From assembly GCA_002105175.1 (NCBI GenBank), contig MCGE01000013.1:186001-250000 (forward strand): 64,000 nt of DNA, written 5' to 3'. Below are positions 45,409-55,865 of the stretch, one piece after another; the stretch's first letter is position 1; each line of letters opens with the position of its first letter. The notes under the pieces are model-generated. The model saw only the letters and a list, made by a program, of their open reading frames with translations, made no database searches and was not told the origin of the DNA. The translations under genes and the position numbers were made by a program. Source of the DNA: Absidia repens. Its lineage: Eukaryota > Mucoromycota > Mucoromycetes > Mucorales > Cunninghamellaceae.

Positions 45409-47185
45409 TTAGTAGATTCCTAAGAGCAATGTAAAAAAAAATCGGTCGATTAAAAGGCGTTTCTCTTTTATTCTACTATTTTGACTGACTTACCTGGAAT
45501 GATTCTGTATTTCACAATTTCACAGTACTTTTCCCAGTCCTTGCCATATTTTGTGCGGCACTTGTGATCGTCGCGACGTTCACGGTGGAGTAACAAGAAG
45601 GCAAAATAAATAGCATAAAAGTAAGGCACGACCGATCCAAAGCCACAAGGAAGACACCACGATAAGGACATGAGCCAATCACCCAAATAATTAATATGTC
45701 GAGACATACCCCACCAACTACTTGTAATCAACTTGGTACCTTTGCTTGTAGTAAGGTACTTGAGATCTATCAAAAAAAAAAAAATAGGAGTGGTTAGCAA
45801 AAAAAAAATCATTACGTTCTCCGTTTAAAAAATCACGGCGCACTTACCTTTCACATTAGGGTTATTGGGATTACTTCTAAATTCGTTCTTTTGGCTGTTG
45901 GCGCTACGGAAGATATAGTATCCAATAATATTGAGACAGACAATAAGTCCGAATTCCATCCAGCTGAGATCACGAGGATTATCCACCAAGTAGCGAGCTT
46001 GAAGTGTATAGTTCATAGGCACCCAGCTGTAAAGACCAAAGGCAAGCATAAAACCAAATCCATCTAGATGCAAAAAAAAAAAGTATTAAATGTAAACAAT
46101 CCGTTGATTTCAATGATGAGCCATTGATGTTTTACTTTACCTGTAGTTATATCCATTGTTGTCAACACGCATTCTTCGTTCCAAAGAGAGTCAACAATGT
46201 ACCAGGTTTGGAATGCTTGGACAAGAATCATGGAGTTGGTGATATAACCAAGATCCAAGTATTGTTTGGCAGCAAAGCAAAGGTTGAGGACTTGCCAACC
46301 GATCATGCCAGGGCGTAATTCAGTGAAGAATTTGATATCAAAATCGCCCACACGAGGGTTTAATTCACGACCAATCATATACTAGAGCAAACGCAGAAGA
46401 AGGAAGGTTTTTTAATATCGATTTCCCTCCAAACCTCCTCCGTCCAATTGTATATGAAAACACACTTACATCGTAAAGGATATTGCCGCTATTGCCACCA
46501 AGAGCCAATAAAGCGCCAGGAGCAAAACTTCCCAAATAAACAAATAAAGCAATAGCATAACTGAATAAAATAGAAGTCGTCGCCAATCCAACCCAATGAT
46601 CATACACGAATAACAATGGTTTGAGTCCAGTATCCTTCAAAAAGTAGAGACCAATAAACAAGGTGGCATGATATGCACTGAATCCTGTCCATTGCAACAA
46701 AAAAAAAAAAAGAAAAAAAAAAAGAGGGGAGAAGTCAGTATATTTTTGTGGTGGATCGAGATGGTTACGATAGAGATCATCAATATGTTCTTTTTACCGT
46801 TCATTCTGTACTTGAGTCGACCGCCATTTCGCAATTCAGTACCAGGATACAAGTCGCCAGGAAGACCGACATAAAGAACAGCTTGGAGGGCGACAAAAGC
46901 GACGTACACTAATATAGCCATAGGATCAAACATGGCCTTCAAGTCATCGCCAGATAGCAAACGTTCAAAATAGGTTTTGTAGTCATCAAGAAGTAAAGTG
47001 GAAGGGTAGCCCGATTGATTGCAACAGATGGCTAAAAAGAGAACGAGTAAAGGTAGCGCGGTAACAAACCCAAAAGCACCCACAGGCCCAAGGAATTCAT
47101 AGTGTGTTGTTTTGGGATTCAGTTCTTCTACTGCTTTGGCCGATGAGGCAGAAGAAGGGGGCGCTGTCTTCTTAGATGAAGCCAT
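45409..47185 (-). CDS. ERG24: Delta(14)-sterol reductase
   Basis: ER membrane enzyme reducing the C14-C15 double bond of the sterol precursor left by Erg11, with NADPH, in ergosterol synthesis. Exons 47185-46798, 46684-46470, 46381-46141, 46063-45848, 45766-45494 and 45419-45409 give 447 residues, as expected for ERG24. Signatures: [80 protein letters not shown] and the C-terminal [28 protein letters not shown]. The last two are the ERG4/ERG24 family motifs. No Tudor domain is present, unlike lamin B receptor. The final exon has only 11 coding bases (ATC TAC and stop). Ending in PGIY is typical of the family. Confidence 0.96.
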
Positions 47186-47319
47186 GATCTTTCTTATTCG
47201 ATTGTAAGAGAGTAGCGAGACAAAAAAAAAAAAAAAAAATCTCCACCTTTTTAATTCTTGAACTGGCGGGTTTTCAATTCTTAATTTTTCTGTCATTGTA
47301 TCCGCCGTGTACAAACAAG

Positions 47320-47640
47320 AAGGCCGACAAGGACGATAATAGATGGCAAAATGACGAAGACGATGAATGGAATAATGATGGCCGTGATGATGATGGCTTC
47401 ATCGACGAGGTGGGTGATGACGATCCAATAGTACCCATAACAAGGTAAGAAAGTCAACTATTCTATACTTAATTAAGTACTAACCTCTTCGTCTTCTCTC
47501 TTCTATTTTAGAACGCCGTCATTTATCGCAATCACAAACAAGTACAAACACAATGGCAACATTTGCAGACGCCAAGGTTATAAAAGAAGCCGCTCAGTCC
47601 TGTCTCGTCGGACAAGAAGCTTCAAGGAATGAATCCTATT
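47320..47640 (+). pseudogene. Possible coding remnant opposite ERG24
   Basis: An acidic open stretch (KKADKDDNRWQNDEDDEWNN ... GDDDPIVPITR) ends at a consensus GTAAGA donor near 47452. A TTTTAG acceptor near 47510 then joins in frame to a basic tail ending SRRTRSFKE and stop near 47638. No start codon lies in a sensible place, because the upstream DNA is the ERG24 promoter. It could be the 3' end of a broken gene or chance. No family recognised. Confidence 0.2.
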
Positions 47641-47812
47641 TACTACTACATTACCCTCTTCACCTTGTAGCATAGTATCCCCCCCCCGCATTGTAGCATA
47701 TAGCCACTTTTATCCATTGTAGTTTAGCTTATTATATCTAACAAATACCTCATAAAATAAGAGACTACAATTTATTATGCTATTATTTATATATATGTTG
47801 TATACCATTCTT

Positions 47813-47843
<31 letters not shown>

Positions 47844-48189
47844 GGTGCTTGTAGGTACCAAATGCGGTTATTGGATTTGTTTTCCCAAAAAAAAAAAACA
47901 GTGTTGACCTCTGGCACGAGATACTAATAGAGTTCGGTATATACCAGTATAGAATAAAAAAAGGTATTGATACCGTTAATATCCCGAAAAGTGGGTATGA
48001 AATTTTCTACGTTGCAAAATTTTTTTTGACTTGGAGAGATTATTTCCCTTTTGTGCTGAATACTGATCAAAAGCTTTTTTCTCTGTGAAGAAAGAAAAAG
48101 ATAGAGAAAATGTTAGCGAAGCAGACAAATATGTAACGGATAACATATCATTTACATGGTGATAAAAAAAATACAATATGTTCAGTTCA
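47641..48189. other. Intergenic, homopolymer-rich
   Basis: Contains repeated CATTGTAG words near 47690-47730, a C-run, and a T-run at about 47815-47842. No gene seen. Confidence 0.45.
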
Positions 48190-49200
48190 GCAAACGCTAC
48201 GGTGGCGGTATGTATAGCCGAGTTGATAAATATGAACGATAGAGCGGGGATATGGCTCGTTTCATTTTAAGTGACTTGAAACTGTGAAAACCAGCCGTTA
48301 GGTACCTGGGTAATTATAGATATATTAGAAAGAGGTGTAAAATGACCTATTGCGGCAGCCACAAGTACTTCACACCCTAGCAACACTTGCATGATCAGTC
48401 GAGTACGTAGATGGCTATCTTTGATCGTAAGTGATGTAATGCTGTCAATCAGTTCCTCGGACTTAAAACGGGAAAAAAAACGGTATAATGTGCAAGCTAG
48501 AAAGCGAGTACTCAAAAAACAGTTATAATAGACATTGTTCATTATATCATGTGTCAGAAGAAGTAAAAAGGAGACATTTTATTGAAGTATATTAGCGTAT
48601 ACTAATAGATATTAAAACTAAAGACGGGGATTCATTGCAACAGCGGATTTGATAAAAAGATAAATTGCAGAAAGATTGAGAGAGACTTATGTGGTATTTA
48701 AAGAATAGCCAACACTAAACTAAAGGGGAAATTGTAAAAATGTCTATGTACCGTACAGGCAGGAGCAAGACCAGAGGATATCCTTTTATTGAAGTATAAC
48801 AATACATCCTAGGGGCGATGGCAAAAAACGATCCATTACACAAAACAAATCATGAGAGACTTATGGGACATTTTTTATTGGCGCAAGTGAAATGAGACAT
48901 ATTTTATTCAAATGTAGATACATACATGGACAAACTAAGCCAAAGGATCCAAAAAACTTTCTAATGAAGGTTTCAGATCCTGATCCAAAATGAACGGGTT
49001 TCCCCATGCATCTTGTAATCCCTGAGCTGAAAATCCTTCTAAACTAGTCCTGATACTATTCTAAGATCACCACAGCCCCAAAAAAGTTGAAATGATGAAG
49101 AAAAAAAGAAGAGGAAAAAGAAAATGAAAAAAAGAGAGATGGTGAAAAAAAAGGAGTACACAAAAAAAAAATCACCACGTGGGCGGGATTTTAATGTTTT
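48190..49200 (-). repeat. Dispersed non-coding repeat, copy R6
   Basis: Minus-sense copy and one of the best preserved. CACGTGGGCGGGATTTTAATG starts at 49176, ACTAGTCCTG lies at 49043-49052, AAATGAACGGGTTTCCCC at about 48988-49006, and three TTTATT modules near 48903, 48785 and 48580. These have spacings of about 118 and 205, closely matching R3. Reading frames are not conserved. Confidence 0.8.
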
Positions 49201-50178
49201 AGTAAACGCCTGATGCCTGCAAGGCCAACCTGCCTGAGAAAAGGGAGCCTATACATTATCTCGGGGAAGGGCGCCCAATTATCAGTCGCATGTGAAGCCA
49301 ATAAAGGTACCTATAAAATATCGACACCCAAAATGGACCAACAACAACGGTCGCATAACAATTGATATACAATAAATAAATATAGATAGAAAAAGGTGGT
49401 TTATTGAATATGGAATTAATACATAAAATAAAATAAAAACTAAAATTCCAGATATCTTTTCAAATGAGCTATATTGATTGCGTGTATTGAGGGAGAGGGG
49501 AAGGGGGGGTGAAATATCCGAAATGTTCATTTCTTGCATTGTCATCTATATTTGGTGAATAAATGGCATTCAATTGAATTCCACATCATATTGCCTTTCT
49601 ATCGGTCTTACATTTGTTGTTCCTGCTATTTCCGACATTGAGCTTCTCATAATATGCTTTAGCAAAAAAAAAAAAAAAAAAAAAAAGGAAAGGAAAGGAA
49701 AAAAAAACCTTTTATTCTAAATGATTCCAAACGCCGCCAGAAGTCCATATTATTATCCATCCCCCCCTTGATTTCCTTAATCGTATCAAAGTAATTCTAC
49801 AATACCAACACATCACCAAAGTACCTCCGGTACTGTCCTATCGAAATAACTCTCTAATCCCAACCAAACCACAATAAATTCTTCAATTCCGTCACACCAA
49901 AGCAGTTTTCAATCCCTTCTTCCCTGTAGTTCTTCAATCCCATGCCAAAGCGATTCACTAATTCCATCCGGCCAAAATAGCCCTATAGTCCCATCCATCA
50001 CAACAGCATCCTTGTACATAACGTAGAGCAATTCCAAATCTTTAATTTTCAAATGCTCGAGCAGAGCGCCAGGGCGTTTATTTGTACAAAAAAAAAAAAA
50101 AGATATATGAGAGACTAAACAAAGGACTAAAAGGGGTAACAAAATATAAGTGAAAGACATATACTAATAATATCTAAA
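49201..50178. other. Intergenic, 3' side of the C2/chitin-binding gene
   Basis: AT-rich, with an A-run at about 49663-49686. Between about 49790 and 50010 is a degenerate tandem word of the TTCTTCAATCCC...CCAAAGC type. The minus strand reads repeated LWxxGIEEL-like motifs there, broken by stops. No gene is called. Confidence 0.4.
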
Positions 50179-51306
50179 CTAATCAGCTCTCCAAAGAGAG
50201 TGAGCGACAGTAGGTTCCCATGTGGGATTGCTGGTATGACCTTGGAGACAGACATAGGTACGACCATGGTATTCGACCTTATCACCGGCGGCATAGGTAC
50301 CGACGGGATCCCATTCATCGGAGCACTTCTTCTTGTGGTGGTGGTCTTCATCATCATCGCAGTGGCTCTTCTTCTTGTGGTGTTCTTCCTTGTCATCACA
50401 GTGGCTCTTCTTCTTGTGGTGGTCGTCATCATTATCCTTCTTTTCACAGTGGCCCTTGTTCTTGTGTTTGTTTTCTTCTTCTTCTGCATCATGTCTGCTG
50501 CGTTGTTCCTTTTCTTCTTGTTCGCGGCGGTTGAATTCTTCTTCACGGCGCTTGAGTTCTTCTTCGCGTTGGGCCATTTCTTGACGACGGCGTTCTTCTT
50601 CATCTTCACGGTCATGTTCTTCTTGTTCATCCTTCTTGTGGTCATCATACAATTTCTTGCCCAAGAAGCCAGCACCAATGGCTAAAGCACCACCCAAGAC
50701 AGCAGCACCACCAGCAACAGCATGTTCCTTGGTACGGAGAGACTTGCAACGCTTTTGATGGACTTCGTGCACATAGGTTTGACCACGGGTAGGGGTGGAA
50801 GGAGGTTGTTGGTTGCTGGAGTTTTGGAAACCTTGGGCTTGGAGCACGAGATTGACTTCACCAATGACATTACCCTTGACATCATAGACTTCAAAGAGAC
50901 CGTTCATAGCAGCACCTTGAGCATTGACGACTTGGTTGATAGGGACGGCAGCAAAACCAATCAAAGCATCGGCAGTAGTTTCCTTGTCCAAGACTTCGAT
51001 AAAGAGATCAGGTTCATTGTTCAAAGGTAAAGTGAAGGTTTGGTTCCAGCTGGGTGCCTTGCCTCCGTTCTTAGCAGTGTGGGTTTGTTGGAAGGATTTC
51101 TTGTCTTCAGCGTTCAAAGAGAATTGCAAATAAGGATCTTGAGAACCCAACTTTTGGCCATCCTTTTCAAAGTTGGCGCCAACAGCATTCAAGATGAGGG
51201 TTTGGCTTTCAGATTGAATGTGAGTGGTGGAGGAGCGAACGACATTGTCGTCAGAGCTGTAGCTCGTAGTGGTAGTGGTATATTCATAAGAAGATTGTTG
51301 GTACAT
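50179..51306 (-). CDS. C2-domain protein with glycine-zipper, charged coil and C-terminal chitin-binding type-3 domain
   Basis: Single exon, 375 residues, ATG at 51306. Residues ~33-155 form a C2-like domain (QTLILNAVGANFEKDGQKLG, SQDPYLQFSLN, WNQTFTLPL, LFIEVLDKETTADALIGFAA). Residues 196-216 (AVAGGAAVLGGALAIGAGFL) are a glycine-zipper-like hydrophobic segment. Residues ~222-282 are a highly charged E/R/Q coil. Residues ~285-330 carry three HHKKKSHCDD-type repeats. Residues 332-375 (WDPVGTYAAGDKVEYHGRTY ... TWEPTVAHSLWRAD) match the CBM5/12 chitin-binding fold with its aromatic residues. No signal peptide is visible, which is odd next to a carbohydrate-binding module. Membrane association and chitin binding are inferred from domains; the actual role is unknown. 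Confidence 0.85.
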   Translation of the reverse strand: MYQQSSYEYTTTTTSYSSDDNVVRSSTTHIQSESQTLILNAVGANFEKDGQKLGSQDPYLQFSLNAEDKKSFQQTHTAKNGGKAPSWNQTFTLPLNNEPDLFIEVLDKETTADALIGFAAVPINQVVNAQGAAMNGLFEVYDVKGNVIGEVNLVLQAQGFQNSSNQQPPSTPTRGQTYVHEVHQKRCKSLRTKEHAVAGGAAVLGGALAIGAGFLGKKLYDDHKKDEQEEHDREDEEERRRQEMAQREEELKRREEEFNRREQEEKEQRSRHDAEEEENKHKNKGHCEKKDNDDDHHKKKSHCDDKEEHHKKKSHCDDDEDHHHKKKCSDEWDPVGTYAAGDKVEYHGRTYVCLQGHTSNPTWEPTVAHSLWRAD

Positions 51307-53975
51307 GGTTTGAGTTTTGTAATGAGAATAGATGAAGAAATAATAAAAATAAAAAAAACGAAAAGGAAAGAAAAAAAAGTAACAGGCTTTATAGACACGC
51401 GCATAAAACGACAAGCGGTGCTTAAATATTGAAGGCGCTTATTATTTGTTACCGCGACCGGCATCACCGATACTTTAGGAAGAAGATGAGTGGATCCAAG
51501 CAAAAATGAGAAGTGGTGCCCAAGTTGTTACACCAAAAACAAGCATTATATATTTATACGCACAAAAGTGTTTCATCGTCCGAAAATGAATGCATTTGCC
51601 AAGTTACATGTATTTTGTTTTGCAGTTCTCGATCATCATCTAAAATGAAAATGTTCGAGGTTTTATATATGCTTCATAAACACCAACAAAATATATCTCT
51701 CTCTTCCTTTTAGTGTTTAGAAAATACACAGTATTAAATACGATATTTATTGGAAAAAGAACAAAAGGAAGCAAAGGATGCGTGTCAGTTACACAAATAG
51801 CCACACACATACTAGCAACTCAATGCTCATCAGTCACAGCATCTATCAAATCTCTGGTGGGGTGGACGAAAAAAGAAAAATCGCCAAATCAAATCAGATT
51901 TCCATAGCGACGTGGCTGTTACAAATTTCCTTTATCATGCTTCAAGAAATTTATTTACCAATCATGTCTTCCCATGTACCTATTGAGCAACGGAAAGCAT
52001 ACCGACCGTTTTGTTGCCTCTTCCCTCTCTTTGATGAACACTCCTTTTCATAGAAAGTAGAGTAGCCTAAAACGGATATTCGGGAAAAACAAACATACTT
52101 TAAAACCATTACCCACGCACAACATGAAATACAGTAGACGCGCATATATTGCCCAACGCACTACACCACCTTTCTTAACCTATCAATATCCAACATCATT
52201 GTCAAAAACAACAAAAAATCAAATAAATAAATAAAAAAGATGAAATCAAATAGATATGTTTATTCAACGACACTACAATTTCACTATCAATACTATCAAT
52301 ACTAAAAAAAATAAAACAACCAAACTAATGCTAATGCCAATGCTAATACTATCGTGCGCCTATCCAATCGCTGTCACTGACATCGACCACCTTCTAGACC
52401 CGCCATTGCCTAATTTGTCTATGATCCATTAGGACAGCAATACGCGTTCATTTGCAAGCCGTTCAGTATGATGTAAGAGGTAATGTAGCGCCATCGACGG
52501 TACAAGTGGACATCCTTGATACAAACAGATATACCATTACTAACCAAAGTACCTTTGTGATTAGTCCAGCTCTTTCCTTTTTTTTTTTTTTTTTTTTTTT
52601 TTTTGCTTGTCAACAGTATGTTTTCAATTCGGCGGCTGATAAAACAGTTGCACAAAAAAAAACCATACAGATGTCGTTCCAGGTTCGGTTGCTCTACCTT
52701 AAAACAAGTCAAAATTTAGCAGGTGATTCATTTGTTTTTTTTTTCTTTGCATGATTTTTTTTTTTTTGGGTCCGCTTACCAGTGTGGGTACAGTAGGACA
52801 TATTTCAAATAGAATATTCAGGGAAGAATACTTCGTTTTTTGCGCTTCGTGATGACGTGCTGTTCGAGAGCGTCCAACTATTATTAATTACTTAATAAAA
52901 GAGAAGTCTTATTCAGTGCACGGCGTTCCATTACATACGTACCTTACTTCCAATAATAAGTTCGCTTACCTTATACATACCGTCGTCATATCTTTCAAGT
53001 TGATATTGAATTTTCGCTTTGACGAGAAATACCAAAAAAGTCAGTATGATGGTCATACGATATCTGTACAGGTTTTACTTGAGGGAGATACAGCTGCTCA
53101 TTTCTATCATATCCATTTGATATAAAAACGAAGTTTATTGTAAGTTAGAAAACAGTGTATCATCGATATCATAGTCCCACTATAGTACGTTTGTAGACGC
53201 AGTCCAATACGAGAAGGTTCATTCCCTGTAATATTTTTTCATACCTAATGTTGAAGATGGAAGTTCATTGTGAACACTACTAATACAGTATAGTCCACAC
53301 AACATACCCTTCTTGAATGATAAAAGTAATGCTGTAGCTAGCGAGTATGTAAATATCAGTTCCTTCAATAAATACTATAGTTGAAAGAAAAATATTGAGT
53401 GAAAAACAGAAAAGAAAAAGACGCAAAATAAAAACAAAAATCAATGCTGAAATTAAAACCCAGTACAGCTAAACAATACACTATGAAATAGATCAAAAAA
53501 GAAAAAATAATACATTACTGTTATCATTTTGCCATTGATAAACTTCCTGCATATTACAATTGTCTTGTCTCAACAATTTTACCATGAATGGTAACTTGCG
53601 GACTATCAAAAGAATCAGCCTACAGACTTCTCTTTTATTTTTGTACATATCAAGAAGCTTTTTCTCCTGTAACAGCATGTATGAAATAGTGTGCTTACGC
53701 ATTAATGTGCAAGTAAAAAGAAGAAAACACTTTTTGTTAATGCGTATATATAATATTTTATGCCCTGAATGTCCTTTTTGTTCTTCACTGTGTTAGCCCT
53801 ATTTAATTCGCTCTCCGCTTTGAGTCCAATGTTACACCACTTTTTTTTTTGTCATTTTCTCACTTTCTTTCCTTCTTCACTTTTTTGTTATTTTTTATTT
53901 TTTATTTTTATATATCTATTTTACTTGAAAAAACCTTCATGTCCTTCGTTTTTTATTATTATTCTTGATTCTCAT
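51307..53975. other. Long gene-poor interval
   Basis: About 2.7 kb. The left part is the promoter side of the C2/chitin-binding gene. Between 52328 and 53125 on the plus strand are several protein-like pieces: MLMPMLILSCAYPIAVTDID after an ATG at 52328; IRVHLQAVQYDVRGNVAPST and VQVDILDTNRYTITNQSTF at about 52440-52560; YDGHTISVQVLLEGDTAAHF at about 53040-53110. I could not join them with consistent phases, so this may be a decayed gene. A T-run lies at about 52580-52604. Confidence 0.35.
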
Positions 53976-55496
53976 ATGTCTTCAGAAAATAGTCAAGGTA
54001 AATTAGTATTTACCTGTTTTGTCCTCCTCGGTATTGAATATCATTCTAACATTAGACCCTTTCTGTTTACATAGATGCTAGTTATGAATGTGCGCAAATG
54101 GGAAACCAGTTTCCATATTGCTCACCTTTAACAACAGATACTTGGGTTAATGGATCTTCTCACCAATTCGTATGGAACTTCAAGTAAGTTTTATTTTTTT
54201 TTGCGGGAGTGGGTAGGTGTTTTGATTATTCTATTTATTTATGAACAGTGGTGCTAAAAATAATACCTTTTTATATTGTAGTTTTCCTTTTTATGTCAGT
54301 TCGGTAAGTGATTGGGGCTTTAACAGGCGTGATATGCTCAAGTGGTTACGGGATGGGTTTATTTTTACACGCTGGGAAAATGTACGACTAACATGATTCG
54401 TATCTTCCCCCCTTTTTTATTACATCTATTTAGAACACCATCAATCTACAAATGTATTATATTAAAAACTATCAATATACACCAATCAAAAACTGGGCTA
54501 ATTTGACAACCTCGGATGGTGCCTTACCTGTCACAGTGGATGATACATGGTTTCCATCAGTAACCTACAACAACAACAAAACGTGGCACCTTTATCTTTA
54601 TTATCTGCCAACGGGCATGAATGCATCGGCTGAATTACAAAATACCAATAGTCTTTATCCTCGACCTTACAATTTTTCTGTTATTCGTAAGTAAATTAGA
54701 AATGCACCCATCTTTTTTTTTTAATGCTAATTTTTTATTTATAGAATTACCATCTCCACAACCCCCTGGCAGCAATACCACTAACCCTAATGATACCAAC
54801 CCAACCAATTCAAACACACCCTCCTCTTATTCGTCCGATCAACATAGTGGATTACCAGGTTGGGGCATTGCCTTGATAGTGATTGCAGCGGTGACGGTGA
54901 CAGCAGCTCTTGGCATTCTTGCTTGGGCGTTTTTGGTGTATCTTCCGCGAAAACGACAACAAAAAAGACACATAAATGGTGGTGATATCAAAATGCATGG
55001 TGGCCCTGGTGGCTCTTATCCAACTGCACCCAATGAAAAAGAAGCTGCCGAATCCATCTATTCAGATTCTCCCATTGTTGTTGCTGGATTACGTTCTTCC
55101 GTCAGTGTCGGAGGTGCGACGACAGCACCTTCTTCTATATCTTATCGACCCGACTCACCTAGTTATCCGTCAATTCATCACTTGACTTCACTTCATTCCA
55201 ATGATACAATGACAATGGCTGAATCTTTACGGCAAATGATTCATCGACCCGATTGGACGACGACGGACGAAGACATGGATGAGGAAAAACGACGACGACT
55301 TGGTGAAGAATTATTACAGCGACAGTTGGCCGAAGATGGCGCGACCACCATGGTCAAACAAACACAACCTTCGAAACTGAAAAGCATGACTTCCCAAATT
55401 CCAAAGGCACGCACGGCTATTGTGGTTGCTGAATCATCCGACTCCCTCTCTCATTCCTCCTCCACCACTTCTTTATCGGTGAATCCTTCTCGATAA
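53976..55496 (+). CDS. Single-pass membrane protein with extracellular domain (fungal DUF7137-like)
   Basis: Five exons (53976-53997, 54075-54183, 54282-54303, 54434-54686, 54745-55496) give 385 residues. The extracellular-type part has spaced Cys (YECAQ ... FPYCSPL), WVNGSSHQFVWNFNFPFYVS, NLQMYYIKNYQYTPIKNWAN, and N-glycosylation sites in NNNKTWHLYLYYLPTGMNAS. A Pro/Asn/Ser stalk leads to a membrane helix (GWGIALIVIAAVTVTAALGI LAWAFLVYLP) and an RKRQQKRH stop-transfer. The cytosolic tail is ~180 residues, Ser-rich. It resembles the fungal DUF7137-like receptor-shaped proteins, from memory. The called ATG (MSSENSQ) gives no signal peptide; an in-frame hydrophobic leader begins at 53828, so the start is uncertain. 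Exon 3 could instead start at 54249. Confidence 0.7.
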
Positions 55497-55865
55497 TGAT
55501 ATCCCCTTTTTCTCTCATTTTTTCATTACACTCCTCCATCATTCTTTATTATTTTTATTCTTATTATTTATTATTATCCTTATCCTGATTATTATCCTTA
55601 TTATTTCTTCTTTATTTGTATGTTGTACTTTATCATCTATATATTTTATATTTAGCATTTTAGCATCCTGATCATCGTCAGTCACCACTCCCAATAAAAA
55701 GCCCTTTCTTTATTCATCCAGGAATTCCCGTCGTTCTCCAAAATGCAGCGGGATTCAAATATGTTTTTCTCTGGTTGATGCCAAGACTCACCCTAGTCGC
55801 TCTGCCTCCCCCCCCATCACCCCTCCACAGTATATTTTTATCTTCTTTTTTTCCCGCCCCCAACC
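55497..55865. promoter_or_regulatory. 3' end of membrane protein gene and promoter of SPRY gene
   Basis: ATTATT-rich 3' region with an AATAAA near 55694, then a pyrimidine- and C-rich leader up to the SPRY start codon. No other feature. Confidence 0.45.

Noticed and set aside
50200..50685. A very hydrophobic 161-codon plus-strand frame (FVFFFFCIM, LLLVVVV)
   Set aside because: It is the antisense shadow of the charged coil and HHKKK repeats of the C2/chitin-binding gene.
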